Of a stretch of DNA of 64,000 bases, positions 44,838 to 53,161 are shown in pieces. This DNA comes from Nitrospira sp. (GTDB lineage: Bacteria; Nitrospirota; Nitrospiria; Nitrospirales; Nitrospiraceae): the NCBI GenBank assembly GCA_030123625.1, contig CP126121.1:908179-972178 (forward strand), read 5' to 3'. Within the stretch, counting starts at the first letter, position 1. Each line of letters begins with the position of its first letter. The notes under the pieces were generated by a model. It searched no databases and was not told where the DNA came from. It saw only the letters and a list, made by a program, of their open reading frames with translations. The translations under genes and the position numbers were made by a program.

Positions 44838-44904
44838 GGGTTCCTCCGTAATGGATGGCCCATAGTGACATATCGGCTAGTGATGAGTCAAGTATATTAA
44901 TGCC

Positions 44905-44912
44905 GAATTTTC
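44905..44912. repeat. Target-site duplication, right copy
   Basis: GAATTTTC, matching 42890-42897 exactly and adjoining the right inverted repeat. Confidence 0.85.
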
Positions 44913-45169
44913 ATGCCAATCTGTCTCTGAAGCTACCATCTTGAGTCTTTAAGTTTATGAGCGACATGCCTCAGACACGCACGGTGGAGAGAGTTGAGAT
45001 CCAGCGATGTTATTACACAAGCACAGCATGACCGGGACTTCTCTGTACGTGAGGTGCACCGGTGAATTTTGAAATAGGTCTTAGTTGTGACGAGCAGATT
45101 TCGTGGATATCCAGGCGATCTCCCTCGTGAACCATGAGGACTCGTGCAGCGAAGTCCGCCCATGCGACT

Positions 45170-45186
45170 GCTCGCCCGACGTCCCC
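45170..45186. repeat. 17-bp target-site duplication, left copy
   Basis: GCTCGCCCGACGTCCCC, repeated exactly at 46598-46614. Confidence 0.88.
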
Positions 45187-46597
45187 TGTAGCTAGCCCAT
45201 CATCTGTCCGCTTTTTGTAGCACATGAAGTGTCCGGTTTACGGTGCGCCCTCAAGGAGGGCCACCATGATGCGGGCGACAGTGCTACAGGAGGTGAGACG
45301 GATGCGATTTGAAGAGTTGTATGCGCGGCGACACCGAGGGGAACTGACCATGGCGGAGGCGGCGGAGCTGTTAGGCGTCACGGAACGGACGTTTCGCCGC
45401 TGGAGCGTCCGCTACGAAACCGAGGGTGTGGAGGGATTAGAAGATCGGCGGCTGGGCCGGGCCTCGGCTCGGGCGGTGCCGGTAGATGAAGCGCTTCGGA
45501 TGGTGACGTTGTATGAGACACAGTACCGGGGCTGGACCGTGAAGCATTTTCATGAGCGCTGGCACCAAGAGCATGGGGGGACGCGCTCCTACACGTGGAC
45601 GAAGAACCGGCTGCAACGGGCAGGACACGTGACTCGGGCCTCCCGGCGCGGAGCGCATCGCAAGAAGCGGCCCCGCAAACCCTTGCCGGGGATGATGCTG
45701 CACCAAGACGGATCCCGGCATGAATGGGTACCGGGATGCCAATGGGATCTGATTGTGACTCTGGATGATGCGACCAGCGAGATGTACTCGGCCTTCTTCG
45801 TCGAAGAAGAAGGGACGATGAGCAGTTTCCGGGGTCTGCGGGAGGTCATTGAAAAACAGGGCCTGTTCAGTTCCCTCTATACCGATCGCGGCTCGCACTA
45901 CTGGTATACGGAGAAGACGGGAGGCAAGGTCGATAAGACGCGGCTCACGCAGGTGCATCGGGCGCTCCGGCAATTGGGGATCACGCTCATTGCCGCCTAT
46001 TCGCCGGAAGCGCGGGGCCGTTCCGAACGGGTCTTCCGCACCCTGCAAGATCGATTGCCCAAAGAGCTGGCCCTGGCCAGGATCACCACCATCGCAGCGG
46101 CCAACCGATATCTCACCGAGCAATTTCTTCCGGCCTACAATCGGCGGTTTGCCGTGCCGGCCGTCGAAGCGGGGACGGCCTTCGTCCCCTGGATTGGTTC
46201 GAACCTGGCCGAGATTCTCTGTGTGCAGGATGAGCGGGTGGTGGCCAATGACAACACGGTGCGCTATCAGGGCCAGCATCTGCAGATTCCGCCCGATCAA
46301 CACCGGTTCCATTATGTGAAGACCACCGTGCGGGTCCATGCGTATCCCGATAGTACCTTGGCCGTGTTCCATGGCCCGCGATGCTTGGCGCGGTATCAGC
46401 CGGATGGGCGGGTGATCGAATCCAAAGACGCCCCTTCAAGCCGTCGCGGCCCGACCCGCCGATCGGGCGGCCGACCGATCGTTGATCCTAGGCCAATTGT
46501 GCGCGAAAACATTTCGGCGCACGGCTGAAATTATTCGAGCGAAATACCGGACAGATCATGTGCTACATAAACCGGACAACTTAACTTGCTATCTACA
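45187..46597 (+). mobile_element. IS1202/ISNCY-type insertion sequence
   Basis: The element starts TGTAG and ends CTACA. Its ends are imperfect inverted repeats about 57 bp long, each with two TGTCCG-type motifs and a shared TGTAGCACATGA block. It is flanked by an exact 17-bp direct repeat GCTCGCCCGACGTCCCC at 45170-45186 and 46598-46614. Long target duplications are a feature of the IS1202 group. It contains a single intact transposase gene and is likely functional. Confidence 0.9.
45266..46528 (+). CDS. ISNCY/IS1202-group transposase (rve integrase core)
   Basis: A 420-aa transposase: N-terminal HTH (LTMAEAAELLGVTERTFRRW), a second winged-helix segment, then an RNase-H-like integrase core with Asp in MLHQDGSRHEW, Asp in LYTDRGSHYW and Glu in ARGRSERVFRTLQDRL. 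A C-terminal DNA-binding part has YPDSTLAVFHGPR. The start ATG at 45266 follows AAGGAGGG; the longer frame from 45224 begins inside the inverted repeat and is rejected. Intact. Confidence 0.9.
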   Translation: MMRATVLQEVRRMRFEELYARRHRGELTMAEAAELLGVTERTFRRWSVRYETEGVEGLEDRRLGRASARAVPVDEALRMVTLYETQYRGWTVKHFHERWHQEHGGTRSYTWTKNRLQRAGHVTRASRRGAHRKKRPRKPLPGMMLHQDGSRHEWVPGCQWDLIVTLDDATSEMYSAFFVEEEGTMSSFRGLREVIEKQGLFSSLYTDRGSHYWYTEKTGGKVDKTRLTQVHRALRQLGITLIAAYSPEARGRSERVFRTLQDRLPKELALARITTIAAANRYLTEQFLPAYNRRFAVPAVEAGTAFVPWIGSNLAEILCVQDERVVANDNTVRYQGQHLQIPPDQHRFHYVKTTVRVHAYPDSTLAVFHGPRCLARYQPDGRVIESKDAPSSRRGPTRRSGGRPIVDPRPIVRENISAHG

Positions 46598-46614
46598 GCT
46601 CGCCCGACGTCCCC
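46598..46614. repeat. 17-bp target-site duplication, right copy
   Basis: GCTCGCCCGACGTCCCC, matching 45170-45186 exactly. Confidence 0.88.
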
Positions 46615-46873
46615 TTGACCTCACTACCCGTGAAGCGTAGAGTGAAATCTTAATACCGCCTCATCCTTTAGGAGGTGGTGCCCATGCTCCTCGCGGGAAT
46701 ACCACACCGACAGACCGGACATGGGAAGTGCGGACTCCGCCTTTCTTTATCTCTTATCAATTATCCCGCTGAGTTGTCTTGTGAAGATGTCATCGGGCTC
46801 GTGAGCCCGACAAACCTTTTTCGAGGTGCCACGTCGCCCACGTGCGATTACCCGATGTGGCAAGGAGGTAGCT
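46615..46873. other. Intergenic region with a hairpin before the membrane protein gene
   Basis: A stem CGGGCT/AGCCCG with a CGTG loop at 46794-46809 is followed by TTTTT after a short gap, a weak terminator or leader structure. A possible short frame from 46684 with TAGGAGG upstream would overlap the next gene; its product has no motif, so it is not called. Confidence 0.4.
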
Positions 46874-47830
46874 ATGTCGTACCGCTATAACACCACCGAT
46901 ATCATCGTCGGCGTAGGCATGTGCGCCATTCTTTTTGGAGGGCTCCTGTTGTTTCTCGCTGCCAACGGGACCTATCAGGCAGTCCCACCACAAGCGTCGG
47001 AACAACAAGTAGGCATTGAGAACGGCATGCGTCTACTTCAGCCGGCCCTCGGTCAAGCCATCGTCGATCAAGCGCTCTTTGAACGCCGTGCCAATCAAGC
47101 CGTCGCTGAATCGGTCTCTGAATGGAATCGCGCGGCCATGGCACATCATGAGCTGCAATCAGGCTCGCGTGGCTTGCTTGGATTCACCCTTACTCGCGCT
47201 GCCACTGTTCCGACCGATAATCTGGCTCGTGTGCAGGGTGTCATGGGACGAGCGATCGTCAACTTCACGACTCGCGGCGTTCGCCATGGTCTCTTGTCGG
47301 CCGATCAGTATGGCACGATGTACAACATGAAGATGATCGGCGCGATCCAAGCCCAAGGGCAACGCCTGCATGACCAATTCGCCTCGACCTGGCAAGCCAT
47401 GCTCGGACGCCGCATCGTCGAAGCTGCCCGACACGACTGGTTCCAGGCAGGAGCAATTCAGGAGCGGCTCGGCTCGGGTCTGGTTCGGGTGGTTCGGGCA
47501 CAAATGAGCGCCGAAGAAGGACAGGCTATGCAACAAGAGCGGCTGGCAAGCTTGATATTTGCCGCCGTTCGCAACGAGGTCATAACACATCGTCCGACGC
47601 AGACGACTGTTGCGGCAGCTCCGGCGATGCCTTCAGAAAATATCGCCATGGCTTCTACTGAATCGGCGTCATGGCCGGAGATCCCAATGACCTATTTGAT
47701 TGCAGCCTGTCTTCTGTTGGCCACCGTCTTTTTGGGAGGCCTTTCTATGGCGGCGCAGAGCAGAGAGGCGAAAGCTCTCGCTCAGCTGAAACGGGAGGCC
47801 GACCGCTGGGCCTTTCGCATGGCAGCCTAA
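46874..47830 (+). CDS. Two-span membrane protein of unknown function
   Basis: Unrecognised 318-aa protein with one N-terminal and one C-terminal transmembrane helix (IIVGVGMCAILFGGLLLFLA; MTYLIAACLLLATVFLGGLS) and a helical, Gln/Ala-rich soluble domain between them (about 40-270). The ATG follows AAGGAGGTAGCT, a near-perfect ribosome-binding site. The soluble domain is probably periplasmic. A LuxR-type response regulator gene follows on the same strand. Confidence 0.7.
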   Translation: MSYRYNTTDIIVGVGMCAILFGGLLLFLAANGTYQAVPPQASEQQVGIENGMRLLQPALGQAIVDQALFERRANQAVAESVSEWNRAAMAHHELQSGSRGLLGFTLTRAATVPTDNLARVQGVMGRAIVNFTTRGVRHGLLSADQYGTMYNMKMIGAIQAQGQRLHDQFASTWQAMLGRRIVEAARHDWFQAGAIQERLGSGLVRVVRAQMSAEEGQAMQQERLASLIFAAVRNEVITHRPTQTTVAAAPAMPSENIAMASTESASWPEIPMTYLIAACLLLATVFLGGLSMAAQSREAKALAQLKREADRWAFRMAA

Positions 47831-47986
47831 TACGGACGTGAACAGTTAACCGGTGCTCGACAGAATGCGGAAATTCGTCGTCGGGCACCGGTGAGTCGGA
47901 CTCGTATGAAGAGAGAGACCTCTACGTCCAATCGCAGTCGGAAAAATACAGCCCATCGCATTGATCCTGAAACAAGATCCCGATCC

Positions 47987-48625
47987 ATGAGACTGCTCAT
48001 TGTCGAAGCCCAACGCCTGTTCAGACAAAGTCTGCGGGTGCTTTTGGAACGGGAACGAGATATCGCAGCCGTGGTGGAAGCAACCGACGGCCGCGAGGCG
48101 TATCGATTAGCGATGGAACACAAGCCGAATATCGTTCTCCTGGACGTCGATATGCCGGATCTCGATGTGGAATCGGCAACCTCACTGATTCACCAGCATC
48201 TACCCACGACGCGCGTGTTGCTGTTGGCCCGGTACGATGAGGACAGCAGAATCATCGCAGCCATGCAGGCCGGCGCCTTCGGTTACATCCTGAAGGACAC
48301 CGATTGTACAGACTTCCTGCGCATCCTCAGAGCCACAGTGAGAGGAGAACACATCTTGTCGCCGGTCACACCTGAACGTTTTGTCCGCACTGTTCCTGGT
48401 GCGGTACGACACACTCATGAGAACAACAATATTCTGCTTTCCAGTCTGACCGACCGTGAACGAGAGATATTGACTTGCGCGGCCGCCGGCCGGAGCAACA
48501 AGGAAATTGCAGACCAGTTGTGCGTTTCCATCGATACCGTGAAGACCCATCTGCATCATATCTATCAAAAACTTTTAGTCAATGGGCGTGTCGAAGCCAT
48601 TCTCACCTATCTCAAGGCTCAGTGA
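47987..48625 (+). CDS. NarL/LuxR-family response regulator
   Basis: A 212-aa two-component regulator. The receiver domain has the phosphoacceptor Asp in IVLLDVDMPDLD (about residue 54) and Lys in YILKDTD; the first acidic pocket reads LLIVEAQ instead of the usual VDD, so phosphorylation geometry may be altered. The C-terminal LuxR HTH (LTDREREILTCAAAGRSNKE, VSIDTVKTHLHHIYQKL) is complete. Starts at GTG 47891 or ATG 47906 are also in frame and would add a basic 27-32-residue extension; the ATG at 47987 begins the fold. No histidine kinase is nearby. Confidence 0.88.
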   Translation: MRLLIVEAQRLFRQSLRVLLERERDIAAVVEATDGREAYRLAMEHKPNIVLLDVDMPDLDVESATSLIHQHLPTTRVLLLARYDEDSRIIAAMQAGAFGYILKDTDCTDFLRILRATVRGEHILSPVTPERFVRTVPGAVRHTHENNNILLSSLTDREREILTCAAAGRSNKEIADQLCVSIDTVKTHLHHIYQKLLVNGRVEAILTYLKAQ

Positions 48626-48782
48626 TTTCTTTTTAGTCGACGCTCACTCAATCGGTGTAGGTCGTAATTCAGTCTTCTAGGTGATAGCGCTGAGGCGGTC
48701 CTCTTTCCTACCATGCAGACAAATACTGAGGTCGGTCCGGATGGCCGAGGCCAAAAGTTTTTAAGCAAGGAGGTGAACGGCT

Positions 48783-48902
48783 ATGCGTCAGCTACACATC
48801 ATGGACGAGTTGAAATCTGAGCCTGCATGGGCGTTCCTGTATGCAGCGTTCTTTATTGGGATCGTGGTGTTTGCACTTCTGTCCGGCGGTTTCATGGGAT
48901 GA
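48783..48902 (+). CDS. 39-aa single-span membrane protein
   Basis: Short gene with a strong AAGGAGGTGAACGGCT site before its ATG. It encodes a polar start (RQLHIMDELKSEPAW) and one transmembrane helix (AFLYAAFFIGIVVFALLSGG). Such miniproteins often modulate membrane complexes. Good translation signals and a downstream hairpin support it as a real gene. Confidence 0.65.
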   Translation: MRQLHIMDELKSEPAWAFLYAAFFIGIVVFALLSGGFMG

Positions 48903-48965
48903 GCATTCATAGCGGGTTGCCGTAGTATGAGTGCAGAGGAAGTGTGTGTATTTGCTGCCGCAACG

Positions 48966-49010
48966 GGAAGGCTACCGGAGCCGTCTCAAACGGCTTCCGG
49001 CAGTCTTCCC
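48966..49010 (+). terminator. Long stem-loop after the 39-aa gene
   Basis: GGGAAG...CCGGAGCCG pairs with CGGCTTCCGG...CTTCCC around a TCTCAAA-type loop, giving a long interrupted stem. Only a short T-poor tail follows, so it is a probable but not textbook terminator. Confidence 0.6.
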
Positions 49011-49299
49011 TATTCATCAGATTGCTCAGATAAAATAGCTTTCCTTCGTTAGCAATTCATTCCTCTATATGGTACAGTAACGCCATGTGGAGCTCTGATC
49101 CTCGCGCTCTTCCCTCCCGTTCCGTTCCTGCGCGATTGAGTTGATCAATACCTTGCGGTGAATTTGTCCGGCAAAGCCCTTTTGCCACTGATCGGTAGAA
49201 TTCATTGAACCGACACCTATGCCCGGTGGTTTTAAGCAAGCCCGGCAGGCCGCAGAAGGAGAAAAATAGCGATGGGTGGTCACGGAGGAGTAAATATTC
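49011..49299. other. Intergenic region with no supported gene
   Basis: About 290 bases upstream of the small-gene cluster. CGGAGGAG at the right edge serves the next gene. No coding frame supported. Confidence 0.4.
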
Positions 49300-49701
49300 A
49301 TGAATGCCACAAAGAATAATCGACCGACACCTGCGAGCCATTGGGTCCGCATCCCAGACGGCACGAAAGTACGTCATCGCTCTGAAGCCTATGAAGGGGT
49401 GATCGACGGGTTGACCGAGATCGTGTCTGGTTCGGATCGCAACCCGGACGGAAAAACACAATATCGTGTAAACGTGGGCGACAGTACGCGGTTGCTCGTC
49501 TCGGAGGATCACCTCAATATTCTCCTCGACAACAAAAACTTGGTTCTGCTCGCTCGCGAATCCGAGCTGTATCGTCGGAACGTCACCGATCGACTACGGG
49601 CGGTATTCGCGGAAGATCGATTCGTGATGATTGGTAGCAAGGGGCCGACATCGCTGGCAGGTAGAGGTCGTTTGAAGGCAGATTCTGCCGCGCATGGATG
49701 A
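49300..49701 (+). CDS. Hypothetical protein
   Basis: Unrecognised 133-aa protein with a beta-rich N-terminal part (WVRIPDGTKVRHRSEAYEGV, GKTQYRVNVGDSTRLLVSED) that resembles a small SH3-like barrel, and a basic tail. GGAGG lies about ten bases before the ATG. It leads three small same-strand genes, separated from the next by 26 bases. Confidence 0.6.
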   Translation: MNATKNNRPTPASHWVRIPDGTKVRHRSEAYEGVIDGLTEIVSGSDRNPDGKTQYRVNVGDSTRLLVSEDHLNILLDNKNLVLLARESELYRRNVTDRLRAVFAEDRFVMIGSKGPTSLAGRGRLKADSAAHG

Positions 49702-49727
49702 ATGAAAACCTTTGAATGGGAGAAGCG

Positions 49728-49997
49728 ATGAATACATCATGGGGGACCAAAGCTTCGCATCGAAGAAAACGAGCCATTCGTAGAACGAAGGTCCGCTGGG
49801 ACCTGCTCGGACTACAAGACCCTGAACGGACGATGTCGGCAATGTCGATCGATGATATTCGCCGCCAGATCATCTCAGCGGCAAGCCAGGGATTGAGCCC
49901 TGATACACTCTCCCGTTCTGATGAAAAGGCCGGACGCCTTAAACCGCACCCCAAGGCATCTGTGGCTACCCGCAAGCGCGGTGCCGCTTCACAGTAG
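49728..49997 (+). CDS. Small basic hypothetical protein
   Basis: Unrecognised 89-aa Arg/Lys-rich protein (SHRRKRAIRRTKVRWDLLGL; MSIDDIRRQIISAASQGLSP). The ATG at 49728 follows GGGAGAAG; the upstream ATG at 49716 contains that site. It may bind nucleic acid. Middle gene of the small cluster. Confidence 0.55.
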   Translation: MNTSWGTKASHRRKRAIRRTKVRWDLLGLQDPERTMSAMSIDDIRRQIISAASQGLSPDTLSRSDEKAGRLKPHPKASVATRKRGAASQ

Positions 49998-50036
49998 GAC
50001 GTCCCCTAGACACCTCGCACCTGAAAGGAGGGCATC

Positions 50037-50222
50037 ATCGCAGGAACAGGCAAGACCACAAGCGCTAAACGGGACCGGGAGAAAGCGCGTCAGCAGAAAC
50101 AACGCGATAAAGAAGCGCGCCGTGAACAGCGGAAGGCTGCCAAGCTCAACCGGCCGACACAGGAAGGGGAAGACCCTGACCTCGCCGGTTTACATTGGGG
50201 TCCGCAACCGCCGCTTTATTGA
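50037..50222 (+). CDS. Small charged protein with apparent ATC start
   Basis: An open frame of 61 codons (AGTGKTTSAKRDREKARQQK, then DKEARREQRKAAKLN and a conserved-looking end DPDLAGLHWGPQPPLY) directly follows an AAAGGAGG site. No ATG, GTG or TTG exists in frame; an in-frame stop lies at 50022-50024, and the codons at Shine-Dalgarno distance are ATC (50034 and 50037). Either this gene starts at ATC or a former ATG mutated to ATC. The spacing and end motif argue that it was recently or still is a gene. Confidence 0.55.
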   Translation: MAGTGKTTSAKRDREKARQQKQRDKEARREQRKAAKLNRPTQEGEDPDLAGLHWGPQPPLY

Positions 50223-50269
50223 TCAGAGCCACCGGCCGTATCTATAACCGGTGATTCACCGTCTCCGCT

Positions 50270-51997
50270 CTATACCGCCGCCATCTCCTTAAACTGGTGA
50301 TCATGGTAGGCTGCCAGTGTGGGCGCAAGGGTAAGTTTCAACTCTAGGCGTTTGGGTTTGCCGGTCGAAGTGTAGGGTACTTCTTCTCCAAATCGAATAA
50401 TCTTTGGGCATTTGGAGAACGGAAGCCGTTGGCGGCAGTGCGCCAGTAATTCGGCTTCAGTGAGCGGAGAGAGGCCGTTCCTCGGCACCACGTAAGCGGC
50501 AATCTCTTCGCCATAGTAGCGATGCTCGAACGGAACCGCCATGGCGAATCGGACGAGAGGATGGCTCCTCAACACCTCGTCGATTTCCAACGGAGCAATA
50601 TTGACACCGCCTCGGATAATCAATTCTTTGAGGCGACCCGAAATGAAGAAAAACGGCTTCCCCCCCTTATCTCGTACGTAAAAGCCCTCGTCCCCGGAAC
50701 GGAACCAACCCCATTGAAACGCCGCATCATTGGCATCGTCCCGCTTGAAGTAGCCGGCACATACAGTCCCCCCACGGATGCATATTTCTCCTTTTTCCAT
50801 TTCCGGCAGCAATTGCCCGTTTCCTCCCACGATCGCCATTTCGTTATGTCGTAGCGGAACTCCGATAGAGGGAAACTCATAATCCCTGATCCAGTGGCGA
50901 TGCGCATCGTGCGGGAGTTCATTGGGCAGAAAACAGGAATAACAGGTCGTTTCGGACAAGCCGTAACCATGGCGAATCGGAAATCCGAATCGATCTTCGA
51001 ACCGCGTGGCGGTATCTCTGAGCAAGGGTCCCGCGCCACAGATGAGTCCGCCGAAACCATCCAGCTTGTATGCAGCGAGATTTTCGTCCGCATCGAGAAG
51101 AAATTCCAGGAGGGTCGGCACGACGCTCGCGCACGTCACTCGCTCTTCATGTAATCTCCGCCAGAACGCCGCGCTCTTGAACTTGCGATTCAGGACGATG
51201 CCGCCTTTACAGTAAAACGGCGTGATCAGTGTGACGACGATGCCGTTCACGTGATGAATCGGGAGCACGCACATCAGACGGGCGTCCTCGCCAAACCGAT
51301 GCCGCTCGGCGATCGCATCGGCATCGAGAAGCACATTGCTCACGGTGAGAACCACACCTTTGGGTGGACCGGTGGTTCCGGATGTATAGACGATGAGCGC
51401 TTCGTCGTCCAAACTGGGCGTAAAAGAAGGCGTGCCCGCGGAAGAGTGAGACGCCCCCATATCAGCGTTCATCCTGTGCTTCGGACCCTCTACAAAGCCT
51501 TCATGATTCACCGCGATCACATGACGTAAGGCTGGAAGTTCTGATTGAAGGTCTTTCACTCCATCAAGAGAAGTGTGCCAGCAACAGACGGCCGACGCCT
51601 CGGAATGTTCCAAGATGTAGCGCTTCTTATCAGGGGGCTCTTCAATGTTGATTGGAACAATCGTGACACCCAGGATCCACGCCGCAAAGTACAGCACCAC
51701 CGTGACATCATGATTGAAGAGAATCGTCGCCAGACGGTCCCCCGGACGTAAGCCGACCCGGTCATGCAGGAAAGTAGCGACCGATTGGACGACAGTCCCA
51801 AATTCTCCATAACTGTAGGTATAACGGACGGCCCGATCATCGTCACAATAGGTCAAAAATGGCCGGTTGACCAGAATGCGATCATAGATGCGGGATTTGA
51901 AGAAGTCCGCAAACGAGCTCCACGGCAGCGGAGGGCAGAGCCCTTCGACTTTCCGGACCTGCGCGATGTATTCAGGGACGGTGATCAATGGAGACAT
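50270..51997 (-). CDS. Acyl-CoA synthetase (AMP-forming)
   Basis: A 575-aa ANL-superfamily ligase that activates a carboxylic acid to its CoA thioester through an acyl-AMP. Motifs: YTSGTTGPPKGVV (P-loop), YGLSETTC, SGDEGFYVRDKGG and the C-terminal hinge plus catalytic Lys block (FISGRLKELIIRGG; TSTGKPKRLEL). Context suggests a short or branched-chain acid such as propionate or isobutyrate, but this is inference. It overlaps prpC by 26 bases and ends the long catabolic operon. Confidence 0.88.
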   Translation of the reverse strand: MSPLITVPEYIAQVRKVEGLCPPLPWSSFADFFKSRIYDRILVNRPFLTYCDDDRAVRYTYSYGEFGTVVQSVATFLHDRVGLRPGDRLATILFNHDVTVVLYFAAWILGVTIVPINIEEPPDKKRYILEHSEASAVCCWHTSLDGVKDLQSELPALRHVIAVNHEGFVEGPKHRMNADMGASHSSAGTPSFTPSLDDEALIVYTSGTTGPPKGVVLTVSNVLLDADAIAERHRFGEDARLMCVLPIHHVNGIVVTLITPFYCKGGIVLNRKFKSAAFWRRLHEERVTCASVVPTLLEFLLDADENLAAYKLDGFGGLICGAGPLLRDTATRFEDRFGFPIRHGYGLSETTCYSCFLPNELPHDAHRHWIRDYEFPSIGVPLRHNEMAIVGGNGQLLPEMEKGEICIRGGTVCAGYFKRDDANDAAFQWGWFRSGDEGFYVRDKGGKPFFFISGRLKELIIRGGVNIAPLEIDEVLRSHPLVRFAMAVPFEHRYYGEEIAAYVVPRNGLSPLTEAELLAHCRQRLPFSKCPKIIRFGEEVPYTSTGKPKRLELKLTLAPTLAAYHDHQFKEMAAV

Positions 51998-53147
51998 ATT
52001 CTCTCCTCGTCGGTCCCGTGTAGAGGGCGCGTGGCCTCATCAACCGATTGTGGTCCTGCTGTTCGATGACATGGGCGCACCATCCCGTGATGCGGGAGCA
52101 GACGAACAACGGAGTGTACAGCTCACGAGGAATCCCCATCAGGAGATAGGCCACCGCCGTATAGAAATCCAAGTTGGGGTGGAGACCTTTTTCCTGCTCC
52201 ATGACATGATCGACGGTCGTCGCAATCTCGTACCATCGATGATCGCCGCAGATCCGGCTCAACGATTCGGCGTGTCGTTGAATAATGAGTGATCGAGCGT
52301 CGCCTTTCTTGAGCACGCGATGACCAAAACCCATGATCCGGTGTTTCTTCAGGAGAGCCTCTCGTACCCATGTTTCCGCCCGTTCACGACTGCCGATATC
52401 GAGAAACATTTCAGCCACAGCCTCATTGGCACCCCCATGAAGCGGTCCCTTGAGCGTCCCGATTGCCGAGACAATGGCCGAGTACAGATCCGTCATGGTC
52501 GAAGCAGTAACGCGTGCAGCAAACGTGGAAGCATTAAATTCGTGTTCGGCATACAGCGTGAGAGAGACATCCAGGACACGGGCCATGGCTTTCGCTTGAT
52601 CATCCTCTTTTCGGTCGGTGAGGAGGTACAAGAGATTCTCAGCGAAGGTGAGATCCTCGTGTGGCCGGCGGCGGGGTTTGCCGGTTACGAGTCGATAGGA
52701 GGTTGCAATCATCAGCGGGATTTGTGCCAGCAGCCGGATCGCTCTGTACACGTTGGCCTCATGCGAGTTGTCGTCCGTATCCGAATCAACCGCGCCCAAC
52801 AGCGAAACACCCGATCGGACAATATCCATTGGATGTGCATCCGAAGGCACCGCGCCAAGGAACACTTCGAGGAGGCGAGGAAGGACGGCCTGATTGATGA
52901 GTTGTGCCGAGAAGTTTGCCAGCTCTTGCCGATTCGGCAGATGAGCAAATAACAGCAGATAGGCCACCTCCTCAAACGTGCTGTGCTCCGCCAAATCACG
53001 GATGGGGTAGCCTCGATAGAAGAGACCGGCTTCTCCTTCATCGACGAGGCAGAGCGCCGATTCTCCGGCGATCACTCCTTCGAGACCGGGGCTATAAGCA
53101 GAACGTTTCATCGCCGTCGTGGGAGACTCGTTCATGACTGCGCTCAT
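51972..53147 (-). CDS. prpC: 2-methylcitrate synthase / citrate synthase
   Basis: A 391-aa citrate-synthase-family enzyme. Active-site blocks: GPLHGGANEAV (His), MGFGHRVLKKGDAR (His) and LDFYTAVAYLLMGIP (Asp). AYSPGLEGVIAGESALCLVD at the N-terminus is typical of type II small-subunit and methylcitrate synthases. The flanking prpB and prpD genes favour methylcitrate synthase, condensing propionyl-CoA with oxaloacetate. Ends in the acyl-CoA synthetase start region, so translation is coupled. Confidence 0.85.
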   Translation of the reverse strand: MSAVMNESPTTAMKRSAYSPGLEGVIAGESALCLVDEGEAGLFYRGYPIRDLAEHSTFEEVAYLLLFAHLPNRQELANFSAQLINQAVLPRLLEVFLGAVPSDAHPMDIVRSGVSLLGAVDSDTDDNSHEANVYRAIRLLAQIPLMIATSYRLVTGKPRRRPHEDLTFAENLLYLLTDRKEDDQAKAMARVLDVSLTLYAEHEFNASTFAARVTASTMTDLYSAIVSAIGTLKGPLHGGANEAVAEMFLDIGSRERAETWVREALLKKHRIMGFGHRVLKKGDARSLIIQRHAESLSRICGDHRWYEIATTVDHVMEQEKGLHPNLDFYTAVAYLLMGIPRELYTPLFVCSRITGWCAHVIEQQDHNRLMRPRALYTGPTRREYVSIDHRP

Positions 53148-53161
53148 AAGGTCCTCCCTTC

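Larger units (their letters stand above)
42898..44904 (-). mobile_element. IS1595-family element with three passenger genes
   Basis: Bounded by 25-bp inverted repeats beginning GGCATTAATATAC (42898-42922 and 44880-44904, 23 of 25 positions matching) and flanked by an exact 8-bp direct repeat GAATTTTC at 42890-42897 and 44905-44912. Eight-base target duplications and GG-starting ends are normal for IS1595. Inside are the transposase gene (43902-44837) and three small same-strand genes (43348-43686, 43103-43360, 42979-43098). Passenger genes are known in this family. The intact ends and duplication indicate a fairly recent insertion. Confidence 0.9.

Noticed and set aside
45437..46372. 311-codon minus-strand frame
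   Set aside because: Antisense of the IS1202-type transposase gene; no motif of its own.
46675..46890. 71-codon plus-strand frame with an AGGAGG upstream
   Set aside because: It overlaps the well-supported membrane protein start, spans a hairpin and has no recognisable sequence; possible leader peptide but unsupported.
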